From NCBI GenBank assembly GCA_019694685.1, contig JAIBBM010000007.1, forward strand, positions 1 through 64,000: a stretch of 64,000 nucleotides of DNA. Reading direction: 5' to 3'. Source of the DNA: Leptospirales bacterium. Its GTDB lineage: Bacteria > Spirochaetota > Leptospiria > Leptospirales > Leptonemataceae. Made by a program: the position numbers and the translations under genes. The notes beneath the pieces were generated by a model that had not been told where the DNA came from, searched no databases, and was given only the letters and a program-made list of their open reading frames with translations. Shown here in pieces: positions 53,885-61,156 of this stretch. The first letter of the stretch is position 1. The number at the start of each line of letters is the position of its first letter.

Positions 53885-53972
53885 CTCTTGAATGCTTGTT
53901 CCGCTCTTCTGGTATTGGAAGCCCGCATATTTTGTTCCGTCGTACGAAACGATAAGCGCAGTGCGGTGATAA

Positions 53973-54881
53973 TCAGGATGCGGCTGGAGCAGTGGGCGGA
54001 ACCCCGTTGATTGTATCTATTTCCTTCTGCAATTCTTCATAGAGTTCTTTGGCCATGTCTATGATGACGGAAGGTTTGCTCTTGGATGCGCGGCCCATGC
54101 CGTATAGTTTTCCGAGGTAGCGTTTGCTTCGGTCCAGGTATTCGAGCTTCTTTTCTTTTGTGGGTGCAAGCTGATTGAGGTACTTGCGCGTCAGGTACCC
54201 GTTGATATAGATAACACCATCAAAACTCCAGTTGTTGTCCGTATCCGGACCAAGAAGGTTGATGAATTGCTCATGAGGTTCGCGGCCATTCGTCATGATT
54301 TCGAGAGTGGGGATGTACCAGCTGACTGACTTAAGATAGAGGAATTCGCTCAGTTTCTCAAAACCGTACTTTGGAAATTCTTCCGCCATGTCCTGGAAAA
54401 GCCAGGCACCCCGAAGTGCGCAGATTGCTTTTTTGGGAGTGGGTGCGATTCCCATCCCCCGCATTTGATAGCAGTCTATGGCCAGCAGATAGCTGGCCGC
54501 GCCGGAAACCAGATTTCGATCGTCTGCGAAATCAACGGGCCCCACAATCTTCTCGACAGACGTACGCCTGTCCAGAGTGGCCTTCTTTAGTTTTTCTACT
54601 TCATCCGGCGGAAGAAGAGCAAAATCAGTTGGAAAAGAGGAGAACAGGCACTGTGGACAGGTCAGGATGGAATAAGCCAGTGGATACACCTTGCCATATC
54701 TTTTGCTCACCTCGTAGAGCCGGCGAAGCTCCTGGGTGAGTTTCCCGGCGATCAAGCGGCCCCCGCCCGAATGAAGTTGTTCCCGGTTGAATTCGAAGCC
54801 ACAGACCTTGCAGGTGCTCTTGTCTTTGACCCGATAGGAAATGGCTTTAGCCTTGGATATTTCGGGCTGTTTGATGCGCAT
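53973..54881 (-). CDS. DUF2225 protein with zinc-type Cys pairs
   Basis: 302 residues. CKVCGFEF near residue 24 and CPQC near residue 75 give two CxxC pairs, typical of DUF2225, and helical TPR-like repeats fill the rest. Family role unknown. It shares its 3' end with the truA reading frame and is transcribed from the divergent region 54882-54997. Confidence 0.82.
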   Translation of the reverse strand: MRIKQPEISKAKAISYRVKDKSTCKVCGFEFNREQLHSGGGRLIAGKLTQELRRLYEVSKRYGKVYPLAYSILTCPQCLFSSFPTDFALLPPDEVEKLKKATLDRRTSVEKIVGPVDFADDRNLVSGAASYLLAIDCYQMRGMGIAPTPKKAICALRGAWLFQDMAEEFPKYGFEKLSEFLYLKSVSWYIPTLEIMTNGREPHEQFINLLGPDTDNNWSFDGVIYINGYLTRKYLNQLAPTKEKKLEYLDRSKRYLGKLYGMGRASKSKPSVIIDMAKELYEELQKEIDTINGVPPTAPAAS

Positions 54882-54886
54882 CGGGT

Positions 54887-54920
54887 TTTACACGTTGGCT
54901 TGCCCGTGCCGGCGTGTAAA
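54887..54920. promoter_or_regulatory. TTTACACG inverted repeat in divergent promoter
   Basis: TTTACACG (54887-54894) and CGTGTAAA (54913-54920), perfect 8-bp arms 18 nt apart, between the DUF2225 start and the FcpA-like gene. TTGGCT with a 16-nt spacer to TAAATT could be a plus-strand promoter inside it. Candidate operator for both directions. Confidence 0.45.
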
Positions 54921-54997
54921 TTTTATTTTGGCCTGCGTCAGGTTTGAACTTGCATCCACCGATAGGAATAAGAGCTTACTCGAGGGTTCTTCTCATT

Positions 54998-56146
54998 ATG
55001 AAGCGCAGACTGGCATTTTTACTACTTTTATGTCTCCCCGTGGCGATCCATGCGGAGTCGGTGGCTGAAAAAGCCACCGAAAAGCGAAACGAGCTGATTC
55101 GCTATTTGCGCGAAATCCGCACGATGGCTTACAACTATCCCTGCGATCCATTCCCGGATTGCCAGGCCGCCCTTCCTCAGGGGGATGACAAGAAGGCTCC
55201 GGCAACACCTGCAGGAACCACTGCGCAGCCAGAGAGAATCAAGCTCTTTGGAGATATCAAGCGCATCTATCAGGAAGGCATGGTCTACCTGTATGAGGGC
55301 AATTTTGTGAATTCATACAATCGGTTTCTGGATTCTCAGGCTCGCGTGGAGAGAATGCTCGAAGGTCTTAGCCAGCTCTACCTGGATCGTGCGGAAGCAA
55401 TGATGCGTGATTCTATAGAAAAGAAAGATCCAACGGATCCCGCAGACATGACTGCGACTGACATTTCCATTGACTACGGTCAGAAGTCAGATAAGCGTCG
55501 CGATTTCGCGCGCAATCGTGAAATTCCTCGCGATTCGAGAACGTATGATCAAAAAGAAGTGCACTACGCCCATAACAAATACGAGATCGAACGCAATATT
55601 GAAATGGGATACAAGCACCTGGGCCTCGCACGCGAAGCACGCCGTCGCGCTCTGATCGTGGATACCAATCTAGCTCCCAATCAACGCATGGAACCGCATC
55701 ATCGTCGTGCACGAATCGAATACTACCTGGATTGCATTCGGATGGCTCGTCTTGCGAAACTGAACGGAGAACGTATCTATCAGTTGAAGTATCCGTACGA
55801 CAACTATGCATTGATTAGCCCTTTCGGAAAAACAGAAATCGTGAGAGGGGATCATCCTAAAGAAGCGAAGTTCCCTGTCATTGCGGGTAAAGAGAGAGAC
55901 TGGTCTACAGATGAAAACACTGCAGACGCAAACAAGAAAGCAGACAAGTCCAATCCTTACATCTATCCTGCGAATTTGAACCCTGTATTTGATCTTCGCA
56001 TTCCAGAGAAGTATCGTCGCGATTCGTCTGATGCGCGCGATCAAATCTATGCAGATCAAATAGATATCAATGTTGATTTCCGCTACATTCCTGAAAAGAG
56101 GAACAAGCCTACTGCGGACTCAACCACGCCGGCCAAACAACCTTGA
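54998..56146 (+). CDS. secreted helical protein, possible flagellar coiling protein FcpA
   Basis: 382 residues from ATG 54998: a signal peptide (MKRRLAFLLLLCLPVAIHAE), then an almost wholly helical, charged protein. Patterns include NYPCDPFPDCQAAL, IKRIYQEGMVYLYEGNFVNS, VERMLEGLSQLYLDRAEAMM, NKYEIERNIEMGYKHLGLA and LNPVFDLRIPEKYRRD. As I recall it, this resembles FcpA, the periplasmic-flagellum sheath/coiling protein of Leptospira; I cannot verify the alignment here. The gene has its own terminator and a palindromic promoter region. Confidence 0.6.
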   Translation: MKRRLAFLLLLCLPVAIHAESVAEKATEKRNELIRYLREIRTMAYNYPCDPFPDCQAALPQGDDKKAPATPAGTTAQPERIKLFGDIKRIYQEGMVYLYEGNFVNSYNRFLDSQARVERMLEGLSQLYLDRAEAMMRDSIEKKDPTDPADMTATDISIDYGQKSDKRRDFARNREIPRDSRTYDQKEVHYAHNKYEIERNIEMGYKHLGLAREARRRALIVDTNLAPNQRMEPHHRRARIEYYLDCIRMARLAKLNGERIYQLKYPYDNYALISPFGKTEIVRGDHPKEAKFPVIAGKERDWSTDENTADANKKADKSNPYIYPANLNPVFDLRIPEKYRRDSSDARDQIYADQIDINVDFRYIPEKRNKPTADSTTPAKQP

Positions 56147-56198
56147 TTTGGATTGCGCTGCCCGTGTGAACGGCAGCGCATCATTCATTCGATTGAGA

Positions 56199-56224
56199 AG
56201 CCCCGCCATGGCGGGGCTTTTTTA
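56199..56224 (+). terminator. intrinsic terminator after FcpA-like gene
   Basis: Perfect 9-bp stem AGCCCCGCC / GGCGGGGCT with a 2-nt centre, followed by six T. It ends at the stop of the convergent gene. Confidence 0.88.
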
Positions 56225-57142
56225 ATTTCCCTGCGATTCGAACTCTTTGCGCGCAATCAGCACCTGGTTCATTTTCAGTTGAGCCAGTCGACGCAGTTCG
56301 ATCATTTCTTCTTTGTGTTTAACAAGTTCGGGATCTTCTTCAAATCTACCTTCCATCATTTTCAGTGTATCTCTCAGGAATCGAAGATCTTTTTCTGTAG
56401 CGATTTTGTGCTGTTTGATCAGCGTTTTGATTTGCTCGAATTCGTATTTGCGAAGGTGGATGCGAACCAGAAATTGAACACCGAACTTATCCACCGCTTC
56501 TCCCCACTTTCCAGAGCGGTTCATCTCTTCGATTTTTTGCAGATGTTCCGAGTCAATCGCTCGACGTGGTTGTGCTTCCGTTTTTGCGGACGAGGCAGTT
56601 GCACTGCCTGATCCAATATCAAAGCCCACTTCGGGAAGTAGTTCGTTCAGTTTCTTCTGTTTCCAGCCTTCCGAGAATTCTGCGAATCGAGTTGCCATGA
56701 ACTGCTCGTATTGCTGGAGCATCATGGCCAGGTTCATGCTTTTTCCAAGAGGGGTATTGTTGAACTGGCGAGCGTTGCCAATCAGTTCCCTCAGAATCAA
56801 CGTTGCCTGTTTTCTTTTGTAATACTGGCCTTCGTAGGAGAGCTCCAGTTCCGAGTAAGATACTTCCTTCAATCGCATGATGACTGGAACATCGCAGACA
56901 ACGTATGCTTCTAGTCCATGAATGAGAAGTCGCTCATCTGGTTCCACGAGTCTGATTGTGAAAAGGTAGTGCGCATCTGAAAGCACACGAAGATAGAATC
57001 TCATGCGATCTTCGCTTTCGCACAAATCGCTCAGCAGCTTTCGGTAGATTGTGTCTGAAAACGGAATCGATGTCCGCTTTCCTTCCTCGTTTAAAGTCCG
57101 AATTCTTCGGACGATCTCCATGAGGCGTTCGCCAAGGGTCAC
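56222..57142 (-). CDS. conserved helical protein, unknown
   Basis: 306 residues, no signal peptide. N-terminal helices (LGERLMEIVRRIRTLNEEGK), a mixed central region, a low-complexity Ser/Ala linker (SGSATASSAKTE), and a C-terminal helical segment with KMMEGRFEEDPELVKHKEEM. The GTG start overlaps the kdsB stop by 4 nt, so it is co-translated with kdsB. No family recognised. Confidence 0.65.
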   Translation of the reverse strand: MTLGERLMEIVRRIRTLNEEGKRTSIPFSDTIYRKLLSDLCESEDRMRFYLRVLSDAHYLFTIRLVEPDERLLIHGLEAYVVCDVPVIMRLKEVSYSELELSYEGQYYKRKQATLILRELIGNARQFNNTPLGKSMNLAMMLQQYEQFMATRFAEFSEGWKQKKLNELLPEVGFDIGSGSATASSAKTEAQPRRAIDSEHLQKIEEMNRSGKWGEAVDKFGVQFLVRIHLRKYEFEQIKTLIKQHKIATEKDLRFLRDTLKMMEGRFEEDPELVKHKEEMIELRRLAQLKMNQVLIARKEFESQGN

Positions 57143-57879
57143 TCTAACATTCCCTTCTTGCGAAAGATGGCGGTGATGTTCTGCAGATCTTCGGGTGTAT
57201 CCACTCCAGGTAGCGAACCTTTCACAATGTGTGCGCCCATCGAGTAATCGTTCTCAAGTACTCGGAGCTGCTCGAGAGATTCTGTATCTTCCAGACCAGA
57301 ACCGGGCAGCGTGCGAAAGCGAAGCAGAAAATCCCGACGATACGCGTAGATTCCCAGATGGAGAAAAACAGGATGTCCCGTTTTGTTTCTTGGAAATGGA
57401 ATGAGCGATCTTGAAAAATAGAGCACTTTACCTTTCTTGGTGAGTGTTACCTTGACGCGGTTTGGAATGAGCGGATCTTCCGCATCTTCAAAGGGGCGAG
57501 CAGCTGTAGTTACTTCCCATTCAGGATGGTCTTTTAAGAGCTGAACGACTCCAGAGATCAGGTCTGGTTCGATGCCCGGTTCGTCTCCCTGAATGTTAAC
57601 GACAATCTGATAGTCTTTGTATGATTCCGAAACTTCCGCGAGTCTGTCTGAGCCCGCCTTGTGGTCTTCAGATGTCATCAGCACTTCTCCGCCAAACGCC
57701 TTCACTGCATCCCGCACTCTTTCATCGTCTGTTGCGATGACAAGATGATCAAGATCCTTGCACCGCGATGCGGCTTCGTAGACCCACTGAACCATTGGCT
57801 TTTTGCCGAGCGGTGCAATGACCTTACCCGGAAATCTCTGAGAACCGTATCGCGCTGGAATGACGCCAAGTACTTTCAT
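57139..57879 (-). CDS. kdsB: CMP-KDO synthetase
   Basis: 3-deoxy-manno-octulosonate cytidylyltransferase, 246 residues, activating KDO for lipopolysaccharide. Seen are IPARYGSQRFPGKVIAPLG, VIATDDERV, SEDHKAGSDRLAEV and NIQGDEPGIEP, all standard. It confirms a KDO-containing LPS. Follows queC by 37 nt. Confidence 0.96.
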   Translation of the reverse strand: MKVLGVIPARYGSQRFPGKVIAPLGKKPMVQWVYEAASRCKDLDHLVIATDDERVRDAVKAFGGEVLMTSEDHKAGSDRLAEVSESYKDYQIVVNIQGDEPGIEPDLISGVVQLLKDHPEWEVTTAARPFEDAEDPLIPNRVKVTLTKKGKVLYFSRSLIPFPRNKTGHPVFLHLGIYAYRRDFLLRFRTLPGSGLEDTESLEQLRVLENDYSMGAHIVKGSLPGVDTPEDLQNITAIFRKKGMLE

Positions 57880-57916
57880 CTAAATTTCAGGCTGTGAGAG
57901 GGGGTTGGTACGTCAA

Positions 57917-58606
57917 TCAGCTCTTCAGTGGGTCGATCAGGCCCGCCTCCGCAAATCCCTTTTCGCGCAAAACACAACTGTCGCACAATCCGCACGGTTT
58001 TCCAGAAGCGGAAGGCTGGTAACAGCTAGAGGTCCTGGAGTAGTCTACTCCCAGTTTCATTCCTTCTTGAATGATCCGCGCCTTGTTCCATTGCATGAGT
58101 GGCGCGTGGATTATGATGGGCCTTCCTTCCACACCCCGTTTCATTCCCAGTGCTGCCATTTGTTCGAATGCCTGAATGAATTCTGGTCTGCAATCAGGGT
58201 ATCCTGAATAATCCAGCGCGTTGACCCCGATGAAAATATTCCCTATGTCATTGGATTCGCATACCGCGAGAGCGTGAGAGAGAAATAGTATGTTTCGCGC
58301 GGGCACATAAGTGACAGGGATAGAATCATCGATTTGACGTTTCTCGGGAACGGCAGGGCCTCCCGGCACGAGAGCCGTATTTTTGAAGAGTTCTTGATCA
58401 ATACGTAGTACTAAATGTTTTGCGTTCGCCCTGATGGCAAGCTCCCGCGCTCTTTCCAGTTCGAATTTATGCCGTTGTCCGTAGTCAAAGGATAATGCTA
58501 TCAAGGAGTATCCGTGCGATTTCGCAATCTGCAATACAGTTGCAGAGTCGAGACCGCCACTCAGAAGGACTACTGCGCCTTCAGCCTTTGTAGATACATC
58601 TTGCAT
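57917..58606 (-). CDS. queC: 7-cyano-7-deazaguanine synthase
   Basis: QueC converts CDG to preQ0 with ATP and ammonia. 229 residues from ATG 58606 (an upstream start is possible). PP-loop VVLLSGGLDSATVLQIAK, LSFDYGQRH, TYVPARNILFLSHALA and the zinc cysteines CYQPSASGKPCGLCDSC. Overlaps queD by 26 nt. Confidence 0.96.
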   Translation of the reverse strand: MQDVSTKAEGAVVLLSGGLDSATVLQIAKSHGYSLIALSFDYGQRHKFELERARELAIRANAKHLVLRIDQELFKNTALVPGGPAVPEKRQIDDSIPVTYVPARNILFLSHALAVCESNDIGNIFIGVNALDYSGYPDCRPEFIQAFEQMAALGMKRGVEGRPIIIHAPLMQWNKARIIQEGMKLGVDYSRTSSCYQPSASGKPCGLCDSCVLREKGFAEAGLIDPLKS

Positions 58607-58985
58607 TGCACGTTTCGTGAACAATAATTTCCGTCAAAAATGGCATGGAAGGTTTGAGTCTCTTCCAGAGCCAGATCGCCACTTCTTCGCTCGTTGGGTT
58701 TTCGAGGCCTGGAACTTCATTGAGTAGATTGTGGTCCAGATACTTCTCAAGGAGCGGCTTTACAACGGAAGTGATGTCTCCGAAGTCCATGAGCCATCCG
58801 GTCTGCGGGTTCACTTCTCCATTGAGTTTTATTTCGAAGCGAAACGAGTGGCCGTGCATGCGTCCGCATTTGTGTCCTTCTGGAACTCGTGGCAGGAAGT
58901 GAGCTGCTTCAAACCGAAACTGCTTCACGATTTCCACTACGCGTGACTCCGCGGGTTTATGCAGTGAATCAAACTCCTGTTGCAT
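58581..58985 (-). CDS. queD: 6-carboxy-tetrahydropterin synthase
   Basis: QueD makes CPH4 from dihydroneopterin triphosphate. 134 residues from ATG 58985. Zinc histidines in FEAAHFLP and GRMHGHSFR; LMDFGDITSVVKPLLEKYLDHNLLN and PTSEEVAIWLW follow, with the catalytic region HETCNARC at the end. The start is placed inside the queE 3' end (17-nt overlap), giving the usual length. Confidence 0.94.
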   Translation of the reverse strand: MQQEFDSLHKPAESRVVEIVKQFRFEAAHFLPRVPEGHKCGRMHGHSFRFEIKLNGEVNPQTGWLMDFGDITSVVKPLLEKYLDHNLLNEVPGLENPTSEEVAIWLWKRLKPSMPFLTEIIVHETCNARCIYKG

Positions 58986-59622
58986 TCGCTCCCCAGATGA
59001 TCTTATGAAGCTGGATCTGCATGCGTGCGTCAATGTTTTCTTCAAGCAACCATTGCGTGAGAGTTGCTGGAGCCACGCTTCCCCATACAGGGGAAAGGAG
59101 TAGATGGCACACGTTCTCTAGATTGTGAGATCTGATCCAGGAAAGTGCGGCGTCAAAATCGATTCTATCCTGAATCACGAACTTGATTTCGTCCGACTTC
59201 TTGAGCCACTCGAAATTTTTCTCGAATGGATGGTGAGCCTGTCCCGATCCCGGAAGCTTGATATCCATGACAATGTGGACGTAGTCTGGAATTCCATCCA
59301 GGCTTCTGTGTCCGCCCGTCTCTAGAAGAATCTTTTTTCCTCTGGCATGCAAAGCTTCGCAGAGCGCAATCACCTGGTCCTTTTGCACCAGTGGCTCTCC
59401 ACCTGTGATCTGGATCAGGCGAACGGATGTGGGGACTCGTGCGAGTAAGTCTTCAAAGGAGATGGAAGGTCCGTTTCCAAGCGCCTGCGGAGTGTCACAC
59501 CAGGAGCATCGAATGTCGCAAACAGCGGTACGAATGAAGAAGCACGGTAATCCTGCATGCATTCCTTCTCCTTGAACGGAAAGGTAAGTCTCAATGATGC
59601 GGATATTTTTGTCCTGGCTCAT
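58969..59622 (-). CDS. queE: 7-carboxy-7-deazaguanine synthase
   Basis: Radical SAM enzyme QueE converts CPH4 to CDG. 217 residues from ATG 59622. SAM cluster CDIRCSWCDT (Cx3Cx2C), SVQGEGMHAGLPCFFIR at the N-terminus and ITGGEPLVQ. First gene of queE-queD-queC-kdsB and the unknown gene. folE and queF are not present here. Links to gluQ at 32568 through queuosine. Confidence 0.95.
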   Translation of the reverse strand: MSQDKNIRIIETYLSVQGEGMHAGLPCFFIRTAVCDIRCSWCDTPQALGNGPSISFEDLLARVPTSVRLIQITGGEPLVQKDQVIALCEALHARGKKILLETGGHRSLDGIPDYVHIVMDIKLPGSGQAHHPFEKNFEWLKKSDEIKFVIQDRIDFDAALSWIRSHNLENVCHLLLSPVWGSVAPATLTQWLLEENIDARMQIQLHKIIWGANATGV

Positions 59623-59665
59623 GCTAAAAGGGTTGAGCACAGAGAATGCGCCGTAGCCTCACGTT

Positions 59666-60868
59666 GTGCTGGTTGTTCGGTTCGCACAGATCGTTTTCCT
59701 GGCGGGTCTTGTCGCGGGAATCGTTTTTCTATTCTGGTCCTGGCGTCGTGGAGTTCGTTTCATCCAAATAGAACGCGCCAGATTGAGGCGAGTGGATACG
59801 GTAGAATGGAACCCTTCCATTCCGCGTGATTTTCTGAATGAGGTTCTATCACCCGATCGCATCGAATTGTGCTCTATTGCGCAGGATGCGTCTCTCGTGC
59901 GAATTTGCCAGTGGATGGCCGAGCAGTCATTGTCTGTGGCAGCGATTCCGGCGCGTGGGCCGAGTGGATCGGGTGTTTGCATTCTTCGGCCGGGTGCCCT
60001 GCAGGATGGGTTTGTCTGGCGGCTTTTTTTCGATCGTAACCTTCCGCGACCTTCCACTCTGGAAGCAGTAGTAGCCAGGATGGATCTTTTCGTGAGATCC
60101 GGTGAAAAAGCGGAATCACCCGCGAGCGCGCCTGGCGAAACGGCGGAATACAGATTGAGTCAGTTGCGCGCACTGGAGCTGTCCGTTCAACGCATCGCTC
60201 ATGACATTCGCATTCCAGTGGCCTCACTGTCATTGATTGGCGAAAACCTTGGCGTAGAGTGGGAGAGCATCCGACGGACGGAAGCTTCCGTTCATATGGA
60301 TGGACTCTTGATTCGTCTCAGGCGACAGATTGCGAATCTAGAATTGTTCGCGCGCGGCTTTCTAGATCTGGAGAAAGGGGCCCAGCCGGCGTCAGAAGTG
60401 AAGACACTGGATGTGGGGGCTCTGTGGCTCTCGCTCCTGGATGCACATGCGGAAGAGATGAAGAAGAAGAGTCTTCGATTGAAAATCGCGGGAGATATGA
60501 CAGGACAAATGGTTCGATGCGCAGAAAGCGATCTGGTCCGAATTCTTGAAAACCTTCTGTCCAATGCTTTGAAGTTCTCTTTGCCGGGTGGTTGCATCTG
60601 GACTTCCGTGAGGGGTGAGGAATCGGACATTGTGCTGGATTTGGAGGATTGTGGGCCAGGATTCACTGCCAGTACCGAAATGGATCCTTTTGATCTGGCT
60701 CGCAGAAATCTGGGAAGAACAGGGACAGGATACGGGCTTGGCCTCGCTGCAGCTCTCGACCTGGCAGAATCAATGAATGGGAAACTTTCCCTCGCCAATC
60801 CCCTTCACGGCGCCGGCGCCAGATTTTTGCTTGTACTTCCGGGCGCGGAGTTGTCTCTGGACACATGA
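59666..60868 (+). CDS. membrane sensor histidine kinase
   Basis: 400 residues. One or two N-terminal hydrophobic segments (FAQIVFLAGLVAGIVFLFW), a poorly conserved sensor region, then HisKA with the H-box RIAHDIRIPVASL and an HATPase_c domain: N-box LENLLSNALKFS, G1 LEDCGPGF and G2 GTGYGLGLAAAL. Complete for autophosphorylation. No response regulator is adjacent, so it is an orphan kinase in this window. GTG start. The stop overlaps the start of the next small gene (ATGA). Confidence 0.92.
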   Translation: MLVVRFAQIVFLAGLVAGIVFLFWSWRRGVRFIQIERARLRRVDTVEWNPSIPRDFLNEVLSPDRIELCSIAQDASLVRICQWMAEQSLSVAAIPARGPSGSGVCILRPGALQDGFVWRLFFDRNLPRPSTLEAVVARMDLFVRSGEKAESPASAPGETAEYRLSQLRALELSVQRIAHDIRIPVASLSLIGENLGVEWESIRRTEASVHMDGLLIRLRRQIANLELFARGFLDLEKGAQPASEVKTLDVGALWLSLLDAHAEEMKKKSLRLKIAGDMTGQMVRCAESDLVRILENLLSNALKFSLPGGCIWTSVRGEESDIVLDLEDCGPGFTASTEMDPFDLARRNLGRTGTGYGLGLAAALDLAESMNGKLSLANPLHGAGARFLLVLPGAELSLDT

Positions 60869-61092
60869 CCGGCATCCACCTTCGCAACACGACGGGCAAG
60901 AGATCAGGTTCCTTTATTCGCTACGAATACGGGGAGGATTTGTTTGGCTACGTGTATCTCGACGTGATCCGCGGTCGTCGTCATCGTGCTCAAAAGGTTT
61001 GGACTGCACTGTTTACCAGCAAAATCGATTTCCTGATCACTCTGGATATGGACCTGGAAAGAAAAGAGAACCTGAACTACGTCCACGCCTGA
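60865..61092 (+). CDS. small protein coupled to histidine kinase
   Basis: 75 residues, starting within the ATGA overlap with the kinase stop. Basic and beta-rich: SGSFIRYEYGEDLFGYVYLD, RAQKVWTALFTSKIDFLITL. No signal peptide and no recognised domain. Overlap implies coupled translation; possibly an accessory or partner of the kinase. Confidence 0.62.
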   Translation: MTGIHLRNTTGKRSGSFIRYEYGEDLFGYVYLDVIRGRRHRAQKVWTALFTSKIDFLITLDMDLERKENLNYVHA

Positions 61093-61124
61093 CCTGCTGG
61101 ATTTTTCCTAACAAATCGCACTTG

Positions 61125-61156
61125 AAAAAAAATGACCCGCCATTCACGGTCGGGTC
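61125..61156 (-). terminator. minus-strand terminator-like hairpin before gpsA-plsB
   Basis: On the minus strand: GACCCG-A-CC, loop GTGAAT, GG-CGGGTC, then A and eight T. This has the form of an intrinsic terminator, but no minus-strand gene ends here; on the plus strand the same hairpin lies directly against the GTG start at 61157. Confidence 0.5.
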
